Shown here: positions 7,585 to 14,896 of the stretch, in pieces | How positions within the stretch are numbered: the stretch's first letter is position 1 | Layout of the letters: each line of letters starts with the position of its first letter | The notes under the pieces: generated by a model | What the model saw: the letters and a program-made list of their open reading frames with translations, nothing else | Databases searched by the model: none | Told to the model about the DNA's origin: nothing | Program-made: the position numbers and the translations under genes | Source of the DNA: Streptomyces afghaniensis 772 | GTDB lineage: Bacteria; Actinomycetota; Actinomycetes; Streptomycetales; Streptomycetaceae | Reading direction: 5' to 3' | NCBI GenBank assembly: GCA_000415505.1 | Contig: KE354103.1 | Coordinates: 1 to 40,872 of the forward strand | DNA: 40,872 bases

Positions 7585-7932
7585 TTAGATGGGCTCCAGG
7601 GCGGCGAGCACATCCCGGGCAGCGGCGTCCCGCGCGTCAGCAGCCTCTTCCAACTGGTCCACGGTGCGGTCGATCCGCGTGAACAGAGTGCCGGCGACGT
7701 CGAACTCGCCGCTGGACAGGCGGTTGAGGAGGCGCAGATGGAAGATGACGCCAGTCTGGGTCTTGGCCAGCTTCCGGTGCTGGTCCACCAGTTGGGCGTG
7801 CTGCTCGTCGAGGACGCCGCGGTCGCGGTAGGCCCACAGGGTGTCGATGTCGTGCCCGGTGGCGGCTTCGAGGCGATGGTCGAGCGGGGAGACCGCACGC
7901 CGGGAGGGTGTCGGCGCGGGTTCAGGGGGCAT
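7585..7932 (-). CDS. unknown helical protein, 5' part of a split gene
   Basis: A 115-residue product with a long helical region ('LDEQHAQLVDQHRKLAKTQ', 'FHLRLLNRLSSGEFDVAGTLFTRIDRTVDQLEE'). It ends at TAA, a rare stop in this DNA, followed at once and in frame by a winged-helix coding stretch (7234-7584). The combined protein would have a helical, possibly dimerising N-terminal part and a DNA-binding C-terminal part. ATG 7932 lacks a strong ribosome site; it lies 18 bases after the RelE-like gene. Function unknown. Confidence 0.6.
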   Translation of the reverse strand: MPPEPAPTPSRRAVSPLDHRLEAATGHDIDTLWAYRDRGVLDEQHAQLVDQHRKLAKTQTGVIFHLRLLNRLSSGEFDVAGTLFTRIDRTVDQLEEAADARDAAARDVLAALEPI

Positions 7933-7950
7933 AGGCGACGCTTCGTGCGT

Positions 7951-8436
7951 TCAGCGGGTGGGATGGTGCGCGGGGTTCGGTGCGGGACGGGGCAGACCCG
8001 GTGGCGCAGTGGGCGGCGGACCGGGCCGGGGCACGGGCGCGCGGGCGGCCAGTTGCGGGGAACGGGAGCGTGCCGCGTGGGTGCGGGCGCTCAGCGGCCG
8101 GCGAGTCATGCCCAGACGGCGGCCGACCTCGTCGTAGACGTCGTTGCCCGCGCGCGGCCGGATCGCGACGACGTGGATCTCCTTGTGGTGGGCGGACTCC
8201 GCGGGCGCCGGCCGGACGGCGTAGACGACGCGCCAGTCCTTGCGGGAGTCCACGAACAGCTTTCGACAGCCCTCCAGGTCACCGTCGAGGCGCAGCCCGA
8301 AGCGCTGCGCGTTCACGACTTCCTGCAGGTAGGCAAGGGTGAGGTCGCGTATGTCGCTGGGGGCCTGGAGAAGATCGGTCAGCGCGCGCGGATCGAAGCT
8401 CAGTCCGAAGGCGGGCTGTCCCTGTCCCGCGGTCAT
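7951..8436 (-). CDS. RelE/ParE-superfamily-like protein with long tail
   Basis: A 161-residue protein. Residues 10-105 resemble the RelE/ParE ribonuclease-toxin fold: helices with 'LTDLLQAPSDIRDLTLAYLQEVV', then 'GCRKLFVDSRKDWRVVYAV', and 'KEIHVVAIRPRAGNDVYDEVGRRLG'. The C-terminal 45 residues are Pro/Arg-rich and absent from ordinary toxins. No antitoxin of a known family sits beside it; the ATG overlaps the stop of the DUF4913 gene. It may be a toxin whose antitoxin is the DUF4913 protein, or a RelE-fold protein recruited for another job. The family call is based on pattern only. Confidence 0.6.
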   Translation of the reverse strand: MTAGQGQPAFGLSFDPRALTDLLQAPSDIRDLTLAYLQEVVNAQRFGLRLDGDLEGCRKLFVDSRKDWRVVYAVRPAPAESAHHKEIHVVAIRPRAGNDVYDEVGRRLGMTRRPLSARTHAARSRSPQLAARAPVPRPGPPPTAPPGLPRPAPNPAHHPTR

Positions 8437-9083
8437 GACGCCGGCTCGTCCGGCTCGGCGGGCCCGGCGGCTTCCGCCGTGGCCGCCGTCTCCGTCCGTA
8501 CGGACGGCGGCGGACCGGGCAGGAGACGGTGAGCGGGCCGGTCGGGAGAGGTCATGCAGGCCGACAGCGGGCCGCCCGGTGCGCGGATCGCCGCGACGGC
8601 GTGGGTGAGGAAGTCCCGGTGCCACACGAACAGACCGGAGAGCCCGGCTTCGGGGTCCTTGTGCTGCTGGTAGGCGAGCCACAAGGCATGGAGCCAGGCC
8701 ACGACGTCGTCGTGCTCCTGCCACTGCAGGCACCAGGGCGCCGCTGTGGTGACCTCCGCCCCGTAGACCGGGAGGAAGAAGTCGTCGACCCAGTCGGACA
8801 GGGCATCGAGTTCGTCCTCGCGTTCCTCTCCGTCCAGTTCCAGGATCGGGCGGGGCTCCGGTGGAGCGGCGGCCGGCGGGCCGCCGAGTCCCGGCATGCC
8901 GAACGCGGCGAACGGTGATCCACTCGGCGACGGGGCGGACGCCAGGTGGTCGAGCTGCTGAGCCTGTTGCGCCGACTGCTCCATGAGCCGCCGCACGCTC
9001 GCCTCGATTCCCTCCAGCTGTGGATCCGGAATACGAATCGACTCCAACTCTCCATCATCGGCAGGTTTTGCGGATTCGGGCAT
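8433..9083 (-). CDS. DUF4913 domain protein
   Basis: A 216-residue protein. Residues 100-180 match the DUF4913 pattern: 'LSDWVDDFFLPVYG', 'WCLQWQEHDDVVAWLHALWLAYQ', and 'WHRDFLTHAVAAIRAPGGPLSAC'. This domain is common on Streptomyces plasmids and integrative elements and has no known function. Upstream lies a Gln-rich segment (residues 30-45) that may be a short coiled coil; the tail is Ala/Pro/Glu-rich. ATG 9083 has GGAGG 12 bases upstream, longer than ideal. Its stop overlaps the RelE-like gene. Confidence 0.75.
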   Translation of the reverse strand: MPESAKPADDGELESIRIPDPQLEGIEASVRRLMEQSAQQAQQLDHLASAPSPSGSPFAAFGMPGLGGPPAAAPPEPRPILELDGEEREDELDALSDWVDDFFLPVYGAEVTTAAPWCLQWQEHDDVVAWLHALWLAYQQHKDPEAGLSGLFVWHRDFLTHAVAAIRAPGGPLSACMTSPDRPAHRLLPGPPPSVRTETAATAEAAGPAEPDEPAS

Positions 9084-9234
9084 TGAGAAGTTCGGCCTCC
9101 TACGAGACGCGGAATGAGGGAAGTGCGGGGGCGCCCTCGCGCGGCACCGCCAACCGATTGCACGTTCCTCCGGCGGTATTTCGCCAACGGCTGCGGTGGG
9201 AGCTGGTCGCCTTGGCGACGGGCAAGGACGCGGC

Positions 9235-9990
9235 TCACGCGGTGAGAACCACGTCGTCCTGCGTGAGGGTTGCCCGGATCGTCTCGGTGAGCCGGTCGGC
9301 CGCGATCGACGCGTAGTGCTCGGTCTTCTCCACGCCGATGAAGTCCCGGCCTTCCAACAGGGCGGCCACGCCCGTGGAGCCGGAGCCGGCGCAGAAGTCG
9401 AGGACCGTGCCGCCCTCCGGGCTGATCTTGACCAGCTCGCGCATCACCTCGACCGGCTTCTGCGTGATGTGCTGGCGCTTCGCGCCAGAGGGCTGCGAAG
9501 CCGAGTACATGCCAGGCAGATAGACGGGGTTGCGGGAGCCATCGATCGGCCCCTTGCTGGCCCAGACGATGAACTCGCAGTTCTGGGTGAACCGGCCCTT
9601 CTGGGGCCTGGCCTGCGGCTTGTGCCAGGCCAGGACACCGCGCCACAGCCATCCGGCCGCCTGGATCGCGTCCGTCGTCGTCGGGAGCTGGCGCCAGTCA
9701 GTGAACAACAGGGCCGTCCCGCCGGTCTTGGTGAGGCGGTGAGCCTCGGTCATGATCTGCGTCAGCCAGAACGAGTAGGACCTCTGGTCCATGTTCTCGC
9801 CGGTGAAGTCGGCGAGGTCGTTCTTGGCGTCGGCCGAGGTGTACTTCTGCTTCGCGGAGCGCGCGGTGCGCTCCTTCGCGGTCCGCCCTCCGCTGTTGTA
9901 CGGCGGGTCGGTGATGACGGAGTCGACGCAGCCGTCCGGAAGGCCGGAGAGAACGGCCAGAGCGTCGCCCTGGTGAAGGGAAAAAGGCAA
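9235..9990 (-). CDS. beta-type DNA methyltransferase (N6-adenine or N4-cytosine)
   Basis: A 251-residue amino-methyltransferase with the motif order of the beta group: catalytic motif IV 'TDPPY' at residues 27-31, then the S-adenosylmethionine motif 'DFCAGSGSTG' near residues 198-207. 'GDALAVLSGLPDGCVDSVI' before motif IV and 'ITQKPVEVMRELV' before motif I are also typical. TTG 9990 is chosen because coding usage and homology-like sequence start here and GGGG lies upstream; the frame is open to a GTG at 10182 but that stretch looks non-coding. No restriction nuclease is adjacent, so it is probably a solitary enzyme that protects the element from host restriction. It heads the leftward operon. 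Confidence 0.88.
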   Translation of the reverse strand: MPFSLHQGDALAVLSGLPDGCVDSVITDPPYNSGGRTAKERTARSAKQKYTSADAKNDLADFTGENMDQRSYSFWLTQIMTEAHRLTKTGGTALLFTDWRQLPTTTDAIQAAGWLWRGVLAWHKPQARPQKGRFTQNCEFIVWASKGPIDGSRNPVYLPGMYSASQPSGAKRQHITQKPVEVMRELVKISPEGGTVLDFCAGSGSTGVAALLEGRDFIGVEKTEHYASIAADRLTETIRATLTQDDVVLTA

Positions 9991-10445
9991 AGAGGAACCC
10001 CGATTCGGGTGCGGAAACGCGGAGGGAAATAGCCCCCTCGCGCAGGAGTCCTCGCGGGCCGGAAGTGGGCATGCAGAAGCCCAGGGCCGCAGACCGAGGA
10101 GGGCGAGGGGGAGTCCAAAAACTGTAGAGGCGAAACCGCCGACGACCAAGAAGTGCCCTGCCGAGGTATCGGTTTCCGGCACCTCACGCCGACTTTTTGG
10201 TCAACCGCCGATCCGCGCCTACTGTTTTTGAACCGCCCGGCGCACACCGCCGCTGGCCACTTCCCTGCCACACCTCACGGAGGTACCCCTTGCCCCGGCA
10301 CACCTAGCTCACGGCCCGGCCACACGGAGCGAGCGGCAACTCGCCCCGCACCGGCCCGTCCCGATCGCCCACCCCGGCTGCCGCGCCCTTCCGAGACGCC
10401 TCGCGCACGCATTACGCCGGACACCTCACCCCCAAGGACACGTTC
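9991..10445. promoter_or_regulatory. divergent intergenic region with leader ORF
   Basis: This 455-base stretch separates the leftward methyltransferase operon from the rightward transfer operon and must hold promoters for both. Bases 10190-10235 are AT-richer, with two T-runs, and weakly resemble the right half of the 56-bp palindromic element. At 10290-10307 a TTG preceded by a perfect GGAGG opens a five-codon ORF (MPRHT, then TAG), which may be a leader peptide. The part up to 10182 stays open in the methyltransferase frame but does not look like coding sequence. No other gene is seen. Confidence 0.5.
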
Positions 10446-11635
10446 ATGACGTCTCGCTACCCACCCATGCCCGAAACCGCTGACCGGCGAGCGGTCCGCT
10501 CGGATTGAAGGGGCTCGCCGCCGGCATCGGCGTCGTCTTCCTCTCCCCGATCCTGATCGCCGGCACCGGCATGATGCTGGCCTCCTCGGCCGACGCCGTG
10601 CAGCGCAGCGGCTCCTTCAGCAGCTGCCTGAGCGACATCGACAGCGACAAGGTCGCCGAACAGGTCGCCAAGATCCTCGACGGCGCCTCCGGCAAGGACG
10701 TGCACGTCGAGGGCCTGGACCTGCCCGCCGAGCAGGTCCCCAACGCCCAGACGATCGTGGCCGCCGGCCTCTCCCTCGACGTCCCCAAGAAGGGACAGAT
10801 CATCGCGCTCGCCACGGCGATGCAGGAGAGCCGACTGCGCAACCTCGCCTACGGCGACCGCGACTCCCTCGGCCTCTTCCAGCAGCGCCCTTCCCAGGGC
10901 TGGGGCAGCGCCGAGCAGATCCGCGACCCCACCTACGCGAGCGAGCAGTTCTACAAGCACTTGCTCAAAGTGAGCGGGTGGCAGCAGATGACCGTCACAC
11001 AGGCCGCCCAAGCCGTGCAGAAGTCCGGCCTGCCAGACGCGTACGCGCAGTGGGAAGAGCTCGCCACCGCGCTGCAGGCCGCCATCGCCAAAACCTTCCC
11101 CGGCGGCGGTGACGCGGAGGGCAAGGGCACACACCAGGACAAGAAGCCGTCGACCAGTACGACCGGCTGCGCGCCGGGCGAGGACGGTTCCGGCTTCGGC
11201 CGCATCCCCGAGGGGAGCATCCCGAAGGGCTACTCGATCCCCAAGGACGCCCATCCGAGGGCCCGTAAGGCCATCACGTGGGCGATGCAGCAGCTCGGCA
11301 CGCTCTACCAGTGGGGCGGCTCCTGTACGAACTCGCACGGCCCCGACCCCATGGGCCGCTGCGACTGCTCCAGCCTGATGCAGCAGGCGTACGCGCATGC
11401 CGGCGTCACGCTCACCCGCACCACGTACACGCAGGTCAACGAGGGCAAAGCGGTCTCGCCCTCCCAACTTGAGCCCGGGGACCTGATCTTCAGCCGGGGC
11501 ACCGCCGCACGGCCCGAGCATGTCGGCATGTACATGGGCGAGGGCCTCGTGATCGAGGCGCCGCGCACCACCAAGCCGGTCCGGATCACCCCGATCAAGG
11601 ACTGGACGATCCTCGCCGCCCGCCGCGTCATCTGA
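10446..11635 (+). CDS. NlpC/P60 cell-wall hydrolase of transfer system, frameshifted N-terminus
   Basis: From TTG 10505 the uninterrupted frame gives 376 residues: a membrane anchor (residues 3-25), a region reminiscent of lysozyme-like folds ('QIIALATAMQESRLRNLAYGDRDSLGLFQQR'), a Ser/Thr/Lys linker and a C-terminal NlpC/P60 peptidase with catalytic Cys in 'GRCDCSSLMQQAY' and His in 'RPEHVGMYMG'. So two wall-cutting activities, a glycan cleaver and an endopeptidase, may be joined as in VirB1-like proteins. ATG 10446 has an excellent AAGGA site seven bases upstream and starts a 20-codon frame ending exactly at the TTG (TTGA). Adding one G to the GG at 10502-10503 joins both into one protein with a normal basic N-terminus before the membrane segment. 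Confidence 0.85.
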
Positions 11636-11810
11636 TCCCGTCAGCCCGCAGGCCCGTGAGCCGCCGTCACGAGGACCTCCCCGGTGGTCTGCCCGATTAG
11701 CTGGGCTCGGTGGCCAGCTTCCCATCTCTCTCGATCGCTTCGCCCGACGGCCGCCCAGCAGGACGAGCCGACGGCCCACTCCCTATCCCCCAACACCCCG
11801 GAGCATCCAC

Positions 11811-12176
11811 GTGACAATCCACTCACGCGTCCGGCGCGCCCTCGCGGCCAGCTCGATCGGCCTCGCAGTTGCGGCCGGCGGCCTAGCTAGCGCCTCCACA
11901 GCCCAGGCGTACGACACCGGCCACACGACGGTCTCGTGCAAGGCGGTAAAGGTCCGCAAGGATCCTTCGAAGAACTCCACCGTCGTGGGCATCGCCTATC
12001 GGCACGACAAGGTCGCCTATAACCAGTTCGCGTACAAGCGCGCAGAGAAGACCTGGTACACCCGCGGCGCAGTGACCCGGAAGTCCGACGGCAAGAAGAT
12101 CCGCGGATACATGATCTACAACTGCGCCAACCCGTACGAGTCGAACCCGGCGCCGAAGCCGTCGATCCCGAAGTAG
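11811..12176 (+). CDS. secreted small SH3-like protein
   Basis: A 121-residue protein from GTG 11811 (GGAG seven bases upstream) with a signal peptide: basic start, hydrophobic residues 11-25, cleavage near 'AQA-Y'. The mature part starts 'VSCKAVKVRKDPSKNSTVVG', typical of bacterial SH3-like wall-binding domains, then 'WYTRGAV' and 'IRGYMIYNC'. Two cysteines bracket the domain. It lies directly downstream of the wall hydrolase and upstream of the membrane genes of the transfer apparatus, and parallels the SH3-like protein at 5969-6322. Confidence 0.8.
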   Translation: MTIHSRVRRALAASSIGLAVAAGGLASASTAQAYDTGHTTVSCKAVKVRKDPSKNSTVVGIAYRHDKVAYNQFAYKRAEKTWYTRGAVTRKSDGKKIRGYMIYNCANPYESNPAPKPSIPK

Positions 12177-12392
12177 CACGCCCCGACAGCCCTCCCTGGC
12201 CCCGAGCCGAAAGAGCGGTCTCGAAGCCGCGCCCCGGCCCGAGGAGTGGCCTCTCCCCGCCTCTGCCCGAGGTCGGTCCGGGCGGGGCACCGCTGCGGCC
12301 ACTTCTGCGCTCCGAGCGCACCTCCCCCTCCGTTTTCCCCCTTCCCGCCGGCCTTCGCCTGGCCCGCGTATGCAAGGAGCCCTGCCACACCT

Positions 12393-12707
12393 ATGTCCGT
12401 CCCTCTCGCAGACCGCGTCATCCAGCTTGCCTACGACCCAGGAATCTCACCCAAAGGCGGCGGACTGCCCGGGCTGAGTGTGCTGAAGAACGTCGTCAAC
12501 AGCATCAACATGTTCGGGATCATCGCCGTCGTCGGTGCCCTCGCCGTCTCGCTCGGCGTATGGGCCTGGGGTCACCACACCGGTGGTCACCAGGCCGAGG
12601 CCAACGGTAAGAAGGGGGCGGTCGTGGCCGCCGGCGCTGCCCTCGGGTTGGGTGCCGCGAACGGAATCGTGGCCTTCTTCTCCGGGCTGGGGTCGCAGGT
12701 CCATTGA
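12393..12707 (+). CDS. VirB2/TraC-like small membrane protein (DUF6112-like)
   Basis: A 104-residue protein with two hydrophobic segments (about residues 40-60 and 77-97) separated by a short charged loop, the layout of VirB2-type pilin precursors. Small proteins of this shape precede VirB6- and VirB4-like genes in actinobacterial conjugative elements; I believe the family is DUF6112 but could not check. The ATG is chosen because coding usage begins here; an AGGAG is about 14 bases upstream. Its stop overlaps the start of the next gene (TGATG). Confidence 0.75.
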   Translation: MSVPLADRVIQLAYDPGISPKGGGLPGLSVLKNVVNSINMFGIIAVVGALAVSLGVWAWGHHTGGHQAEANGKKGAVVAAGAALGLGAANGIVAFFSGLGSQVH

Positions 12708-13399
12708 TGCGGAAACGATCCCCCTCCTTTTCCCTGTCCTCGTACGGCTCGGGCTGGTCGGCCAACCGGCGCATCGCGATCGTCACCTGCGTAGTCGCAG
12801 TCCTGCTCGCCATCGCCGGGATCGTCGCCCTGCTGATCGGCGGTGGAAACAGCCACCCGGCCGCGGACGCTGCCCGACCTGCCCCGGCTGACAGCCCGTC
12901 CTCCACCGAGGCCGCCCCGAAGCCGTCCTCCGGATCCGGGTCAGTTCCCAAGCCCCCGCAGATCGCCGAACCGGTCGCCTACGCCAAGGCGGCGGCCCGG
13001 CTGCTGTGGTCCTACGACACCCGCAACACCAGCCGCGACCAGCAGCTCGCCGGCATGCGCGCCTGGATGACCACGGAGCCCAAGTACGCCGACTGGGCCT
13101 CGGTCTCCGGCCAGGTTCCCGATCCAGTGCTGTGGTCGCGGATGGCCGACCAGGACCAGCGCGCGACCGCCAGCGTCACCGAGGGCCACTACCCGTCCGC
13201 CTTCAAGGCGGCCCTGGCCGACGACCCGTCCGCGATCACCGAGGCGTACATCTACGTCGTCACCGTCAACGGCAAGCAGACGCTCAGCTGGAAGAAGGGC
13301 GGCGGAGGGGCCGAGGAACGGGCCGTGACCCTTGCCGTCCAGTGCCGCCCGAACCACGACTGCACCCTGGCCGCCATCGCACCGAGCGTCACGCAGTGA
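12707..13399 (+). CDS. VirB8-like bitopic membrane protein
   Basis: About 230 residues: a short cytoplasmic N-terminus, one membrane span (residues ~22-45), a Pro/Ser/Ala-rich linker (50-85) and a soluble extracytoplasmic domain ('YAKAAARLLWSYDTRNTSRDQQLAGMRAWM', later 'AYIYVVTVNGKQTLSW'). One span plus a domain of this size fits VirB8/TcpC-like scaffolds of type IV secretion systems, which have an NTF2-like fold. Start ATG 12707 overlaps the previous stop; a TTG at 12704 is also possible. Its position between VirB2-like and VirB6-like genes supports the role. Confidence 0.75.
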   Translation: MRKRSPSFSLSSYGSGWSANRRIAIVTCVVAVLLAIAGIVALLIGGGNSHPAADAARPAPADSPSSTEAAPKPSSGSGSVPKPPQIAEPVAYAKAAARLLWSYDTRNTSRDQQLAGMRAWMTTEPKYADWASVSGQVPDPVLWSRMADQDQRATASVTEGHYPSAFKAALADDPSAITEAYIYVVTVNGKQTLSWKKGGGGAEERAVTLAVQCRPNHDCTLAAIAPSVTQ

Positions 13400-13435
13400 C
13401 CCGCGCCTGACACAAGAATGGAGGAGTAACTCCCC

Positions 13436-14815
13436 GTGGGTTTCTGTGATTTCCCCCTGGCAGACAAGCTGTGCGCCGTCGGTGACGCGGTCGACTTCGC
13501 CTCGGACCCCGCCAAGGCCATGGGCGACTGGATGGCGAAGTCCGCCGGTGAACTGGCAGCCGCCGCAGCCGACCTGGCGGCCGAGGCAGTCAACACCACC
13601 ACCAAGGTCGACCTGAACGCCGGGTGGTTCCGGGACAACTACGAAATGTTGCTGCCTCTGGGCCTGGTTCTGCTGGTCGCGACGTTCTGCGCGCAGCTGG
13701 TCCGAGCCGCCGTCAGGCGCGACGGACAAGCCCTGACACAAGCGTTCACCGGCACCATGTCGGGCGTCCTGTTCGCCTTCTGCGCCATCGCCCTGACTAC
13801 GGTCGCCGTCGAAGTGGTCGACGCCCTGTCCGCCGGCCTGTTCAAGACAGCGAACCTGAACATCGAGTCGGCTGTGCGCCGCATCGTGAAGGTCGGCCAG
13901 ATCCCGGGCCTGTCCGCACTGGGCTGGCTCGTGGCAGCAGTCGCCGGTCTCGGCGCCGCCATCGGCGCGTTCCTCTACTGGTGCGTGATGATGGTCCGCA
14001 AGGTCGGCATCCTCGTCATGGTCACCCTGGCCGTCTTCGCCTCCGCCGGCGGTGGCTGGGAGGTCGCGCGCCGCTGGCGCAGGGGCTGGATCGAAGCCAC
14101 CGCCACGCTCGTCGTCTCCAAGCTGCTGATGACCGTGATCTTCGTGCTCGGTATCGCCGCCATGGGCAAGACTGAGGCCGGCGATGGTATCGCCGCTCTG
14201 GCCGACGTGATGTCCGGCATCGTGATCATGATTCTGGTGTTGCTGTGCCCGTACGCCGTCTTCAAGTTCGTGCACTGGGCAGCCGAAGGCACCGACGGCG
14301 AGTCCATCCACCGGGCCGGTGGCGCTGGGGCCCAGATGGCCAAGGCTCACGCCGAGAAGGCCGCCCGTAAGACTGCCGCCGCTGCGGCCACCGCCGGAAC
14401 CGGTGGCGCTGCCGCCGGAGCAGGCGCCGCGGCGCTGGGCAGTGAGGCTGCTGCCGGAGGCGGTTTCCCTGGCGACATCGCCGCCAACCCGACCGGCGGA
14501 GGCGGCGAGGGCAAGGAGGGATCGCAGAGCGGCGGAACGGGTGCCTGGCCCGGCGGCGACGCGGTCAAGTCCGGATTGGAGAAGGCCGTCCAGCCCGCGC
14601 CGACGAGCGTGTCCGACGACACAAGCGGCCAGGTGGGCGGCAGCCCGGGGCCTGGCGGATCCGGTGCGAGTGCCGCGTCTGGGCAGAGCGGCGGATGGCA
14701 GTCCACTCCGCCGACCACAACCCCTCCGCCGCAGGGGGCACCGCCGTCCTCCGGTACGCAGAACGCCCCGTCCAGCGGGGCGAGCGGGCCCCCGCCGCCT
14801 CCGACCGGCCTCTGA
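13436..14815 (+). CDS. VirB6/TrbL-like polytopic membrane protein
   Basis: A 459-residue protein from GTG 13436, behind a strong GGAGGAG. An amphipathic N-terminal part precedes about six membrane segments (residues 65-280), followed by a long Gly/Ala/Pro/Ser-rich cytoplasmic or periplasmic tail (310-459). This is the form of VirB6/TrbL inner-membrane channel proteins and of the SCO6881-like family encoded next to SCO6880-like genes in Streptomyces. It probably forms part of the DNA channel. The low-complexity tail is longer than in proteobacterial VirB6. Confidence 0.8.
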   Translation: MGFCDFPLADKLCAVGDAVDFASDPAKAMGDWMAKSAGELAAAAADLAAEAVNTTTKVDLNAGWFRDNYEMLLPLGLVLLVATFCAQLVRAAVRRDGQALTQAFTGTMSGVLFAFCAIALTTVAVEVVDALSAGLFKTANLNIESAVRRIVKVGQIPGLSALGWLVAAVAGLGAAIGAFLYWCVMMVRKVGILVMVTLAVFASAGGGWEVARRWRRGWIEATATLVVSKLLMTVIFVLGIAAMGKTEAGDGIAALADVMSGIVIMILVLLCPYAVFKFVHWAAEGTDGESIHRAGGAGAQMAKAHAEKAARKTAAAAATAGTGGAAAGAGAAALGSEAAAGGGFPGDIAANPTGGGGEGKEGSQSGGTGAWPGGDAVKSGLEKAVQPAPTSVSDDTSGQVGGSPGPGGSGASAASGQSGGWQSTPPTTTPPPQGAPPSSGTQNAPSSGASGPPPPPTGL

Positions 14816-14829
14816 TTCCCTGACCGACT

Positions 14830-14868
14830 CCCGGGGGCGGGATGTGCACGCGCCCTCCCGCCCCCGGG
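14830..14868 (+). other. perfect 12-bp hairpin between transfer genes
   Basis: Bases 14830-14841 and 14857-14868 are exact reverse complements, entirely G and C, around a 15-base loop. The hairpin lies 15 bases after the VirB6-like stop and 28 bases before the next start. No T-run follows. It may cause partial termination or protect the upstream mRNA end, giving less of the downstream ATPase genes. Confidence 0.55.
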
Positions 14869-14896
14869 TTCCACCCGCGCCTCCAGGACCCGCCCC

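Noticed and set aside
9140-9190. Third copy of the 56-bp element
   Set aside because: Only an 11-base match (around CGTTCCTCCGG) with no palindrome; too short to claim.
9991-10182. N-terminal extension of the methyltransferase to GTG 10182
   Set aside because: Codon bias is lost upstream of TTG 9990, and the family normally begins just before the 'GDAL' strand.
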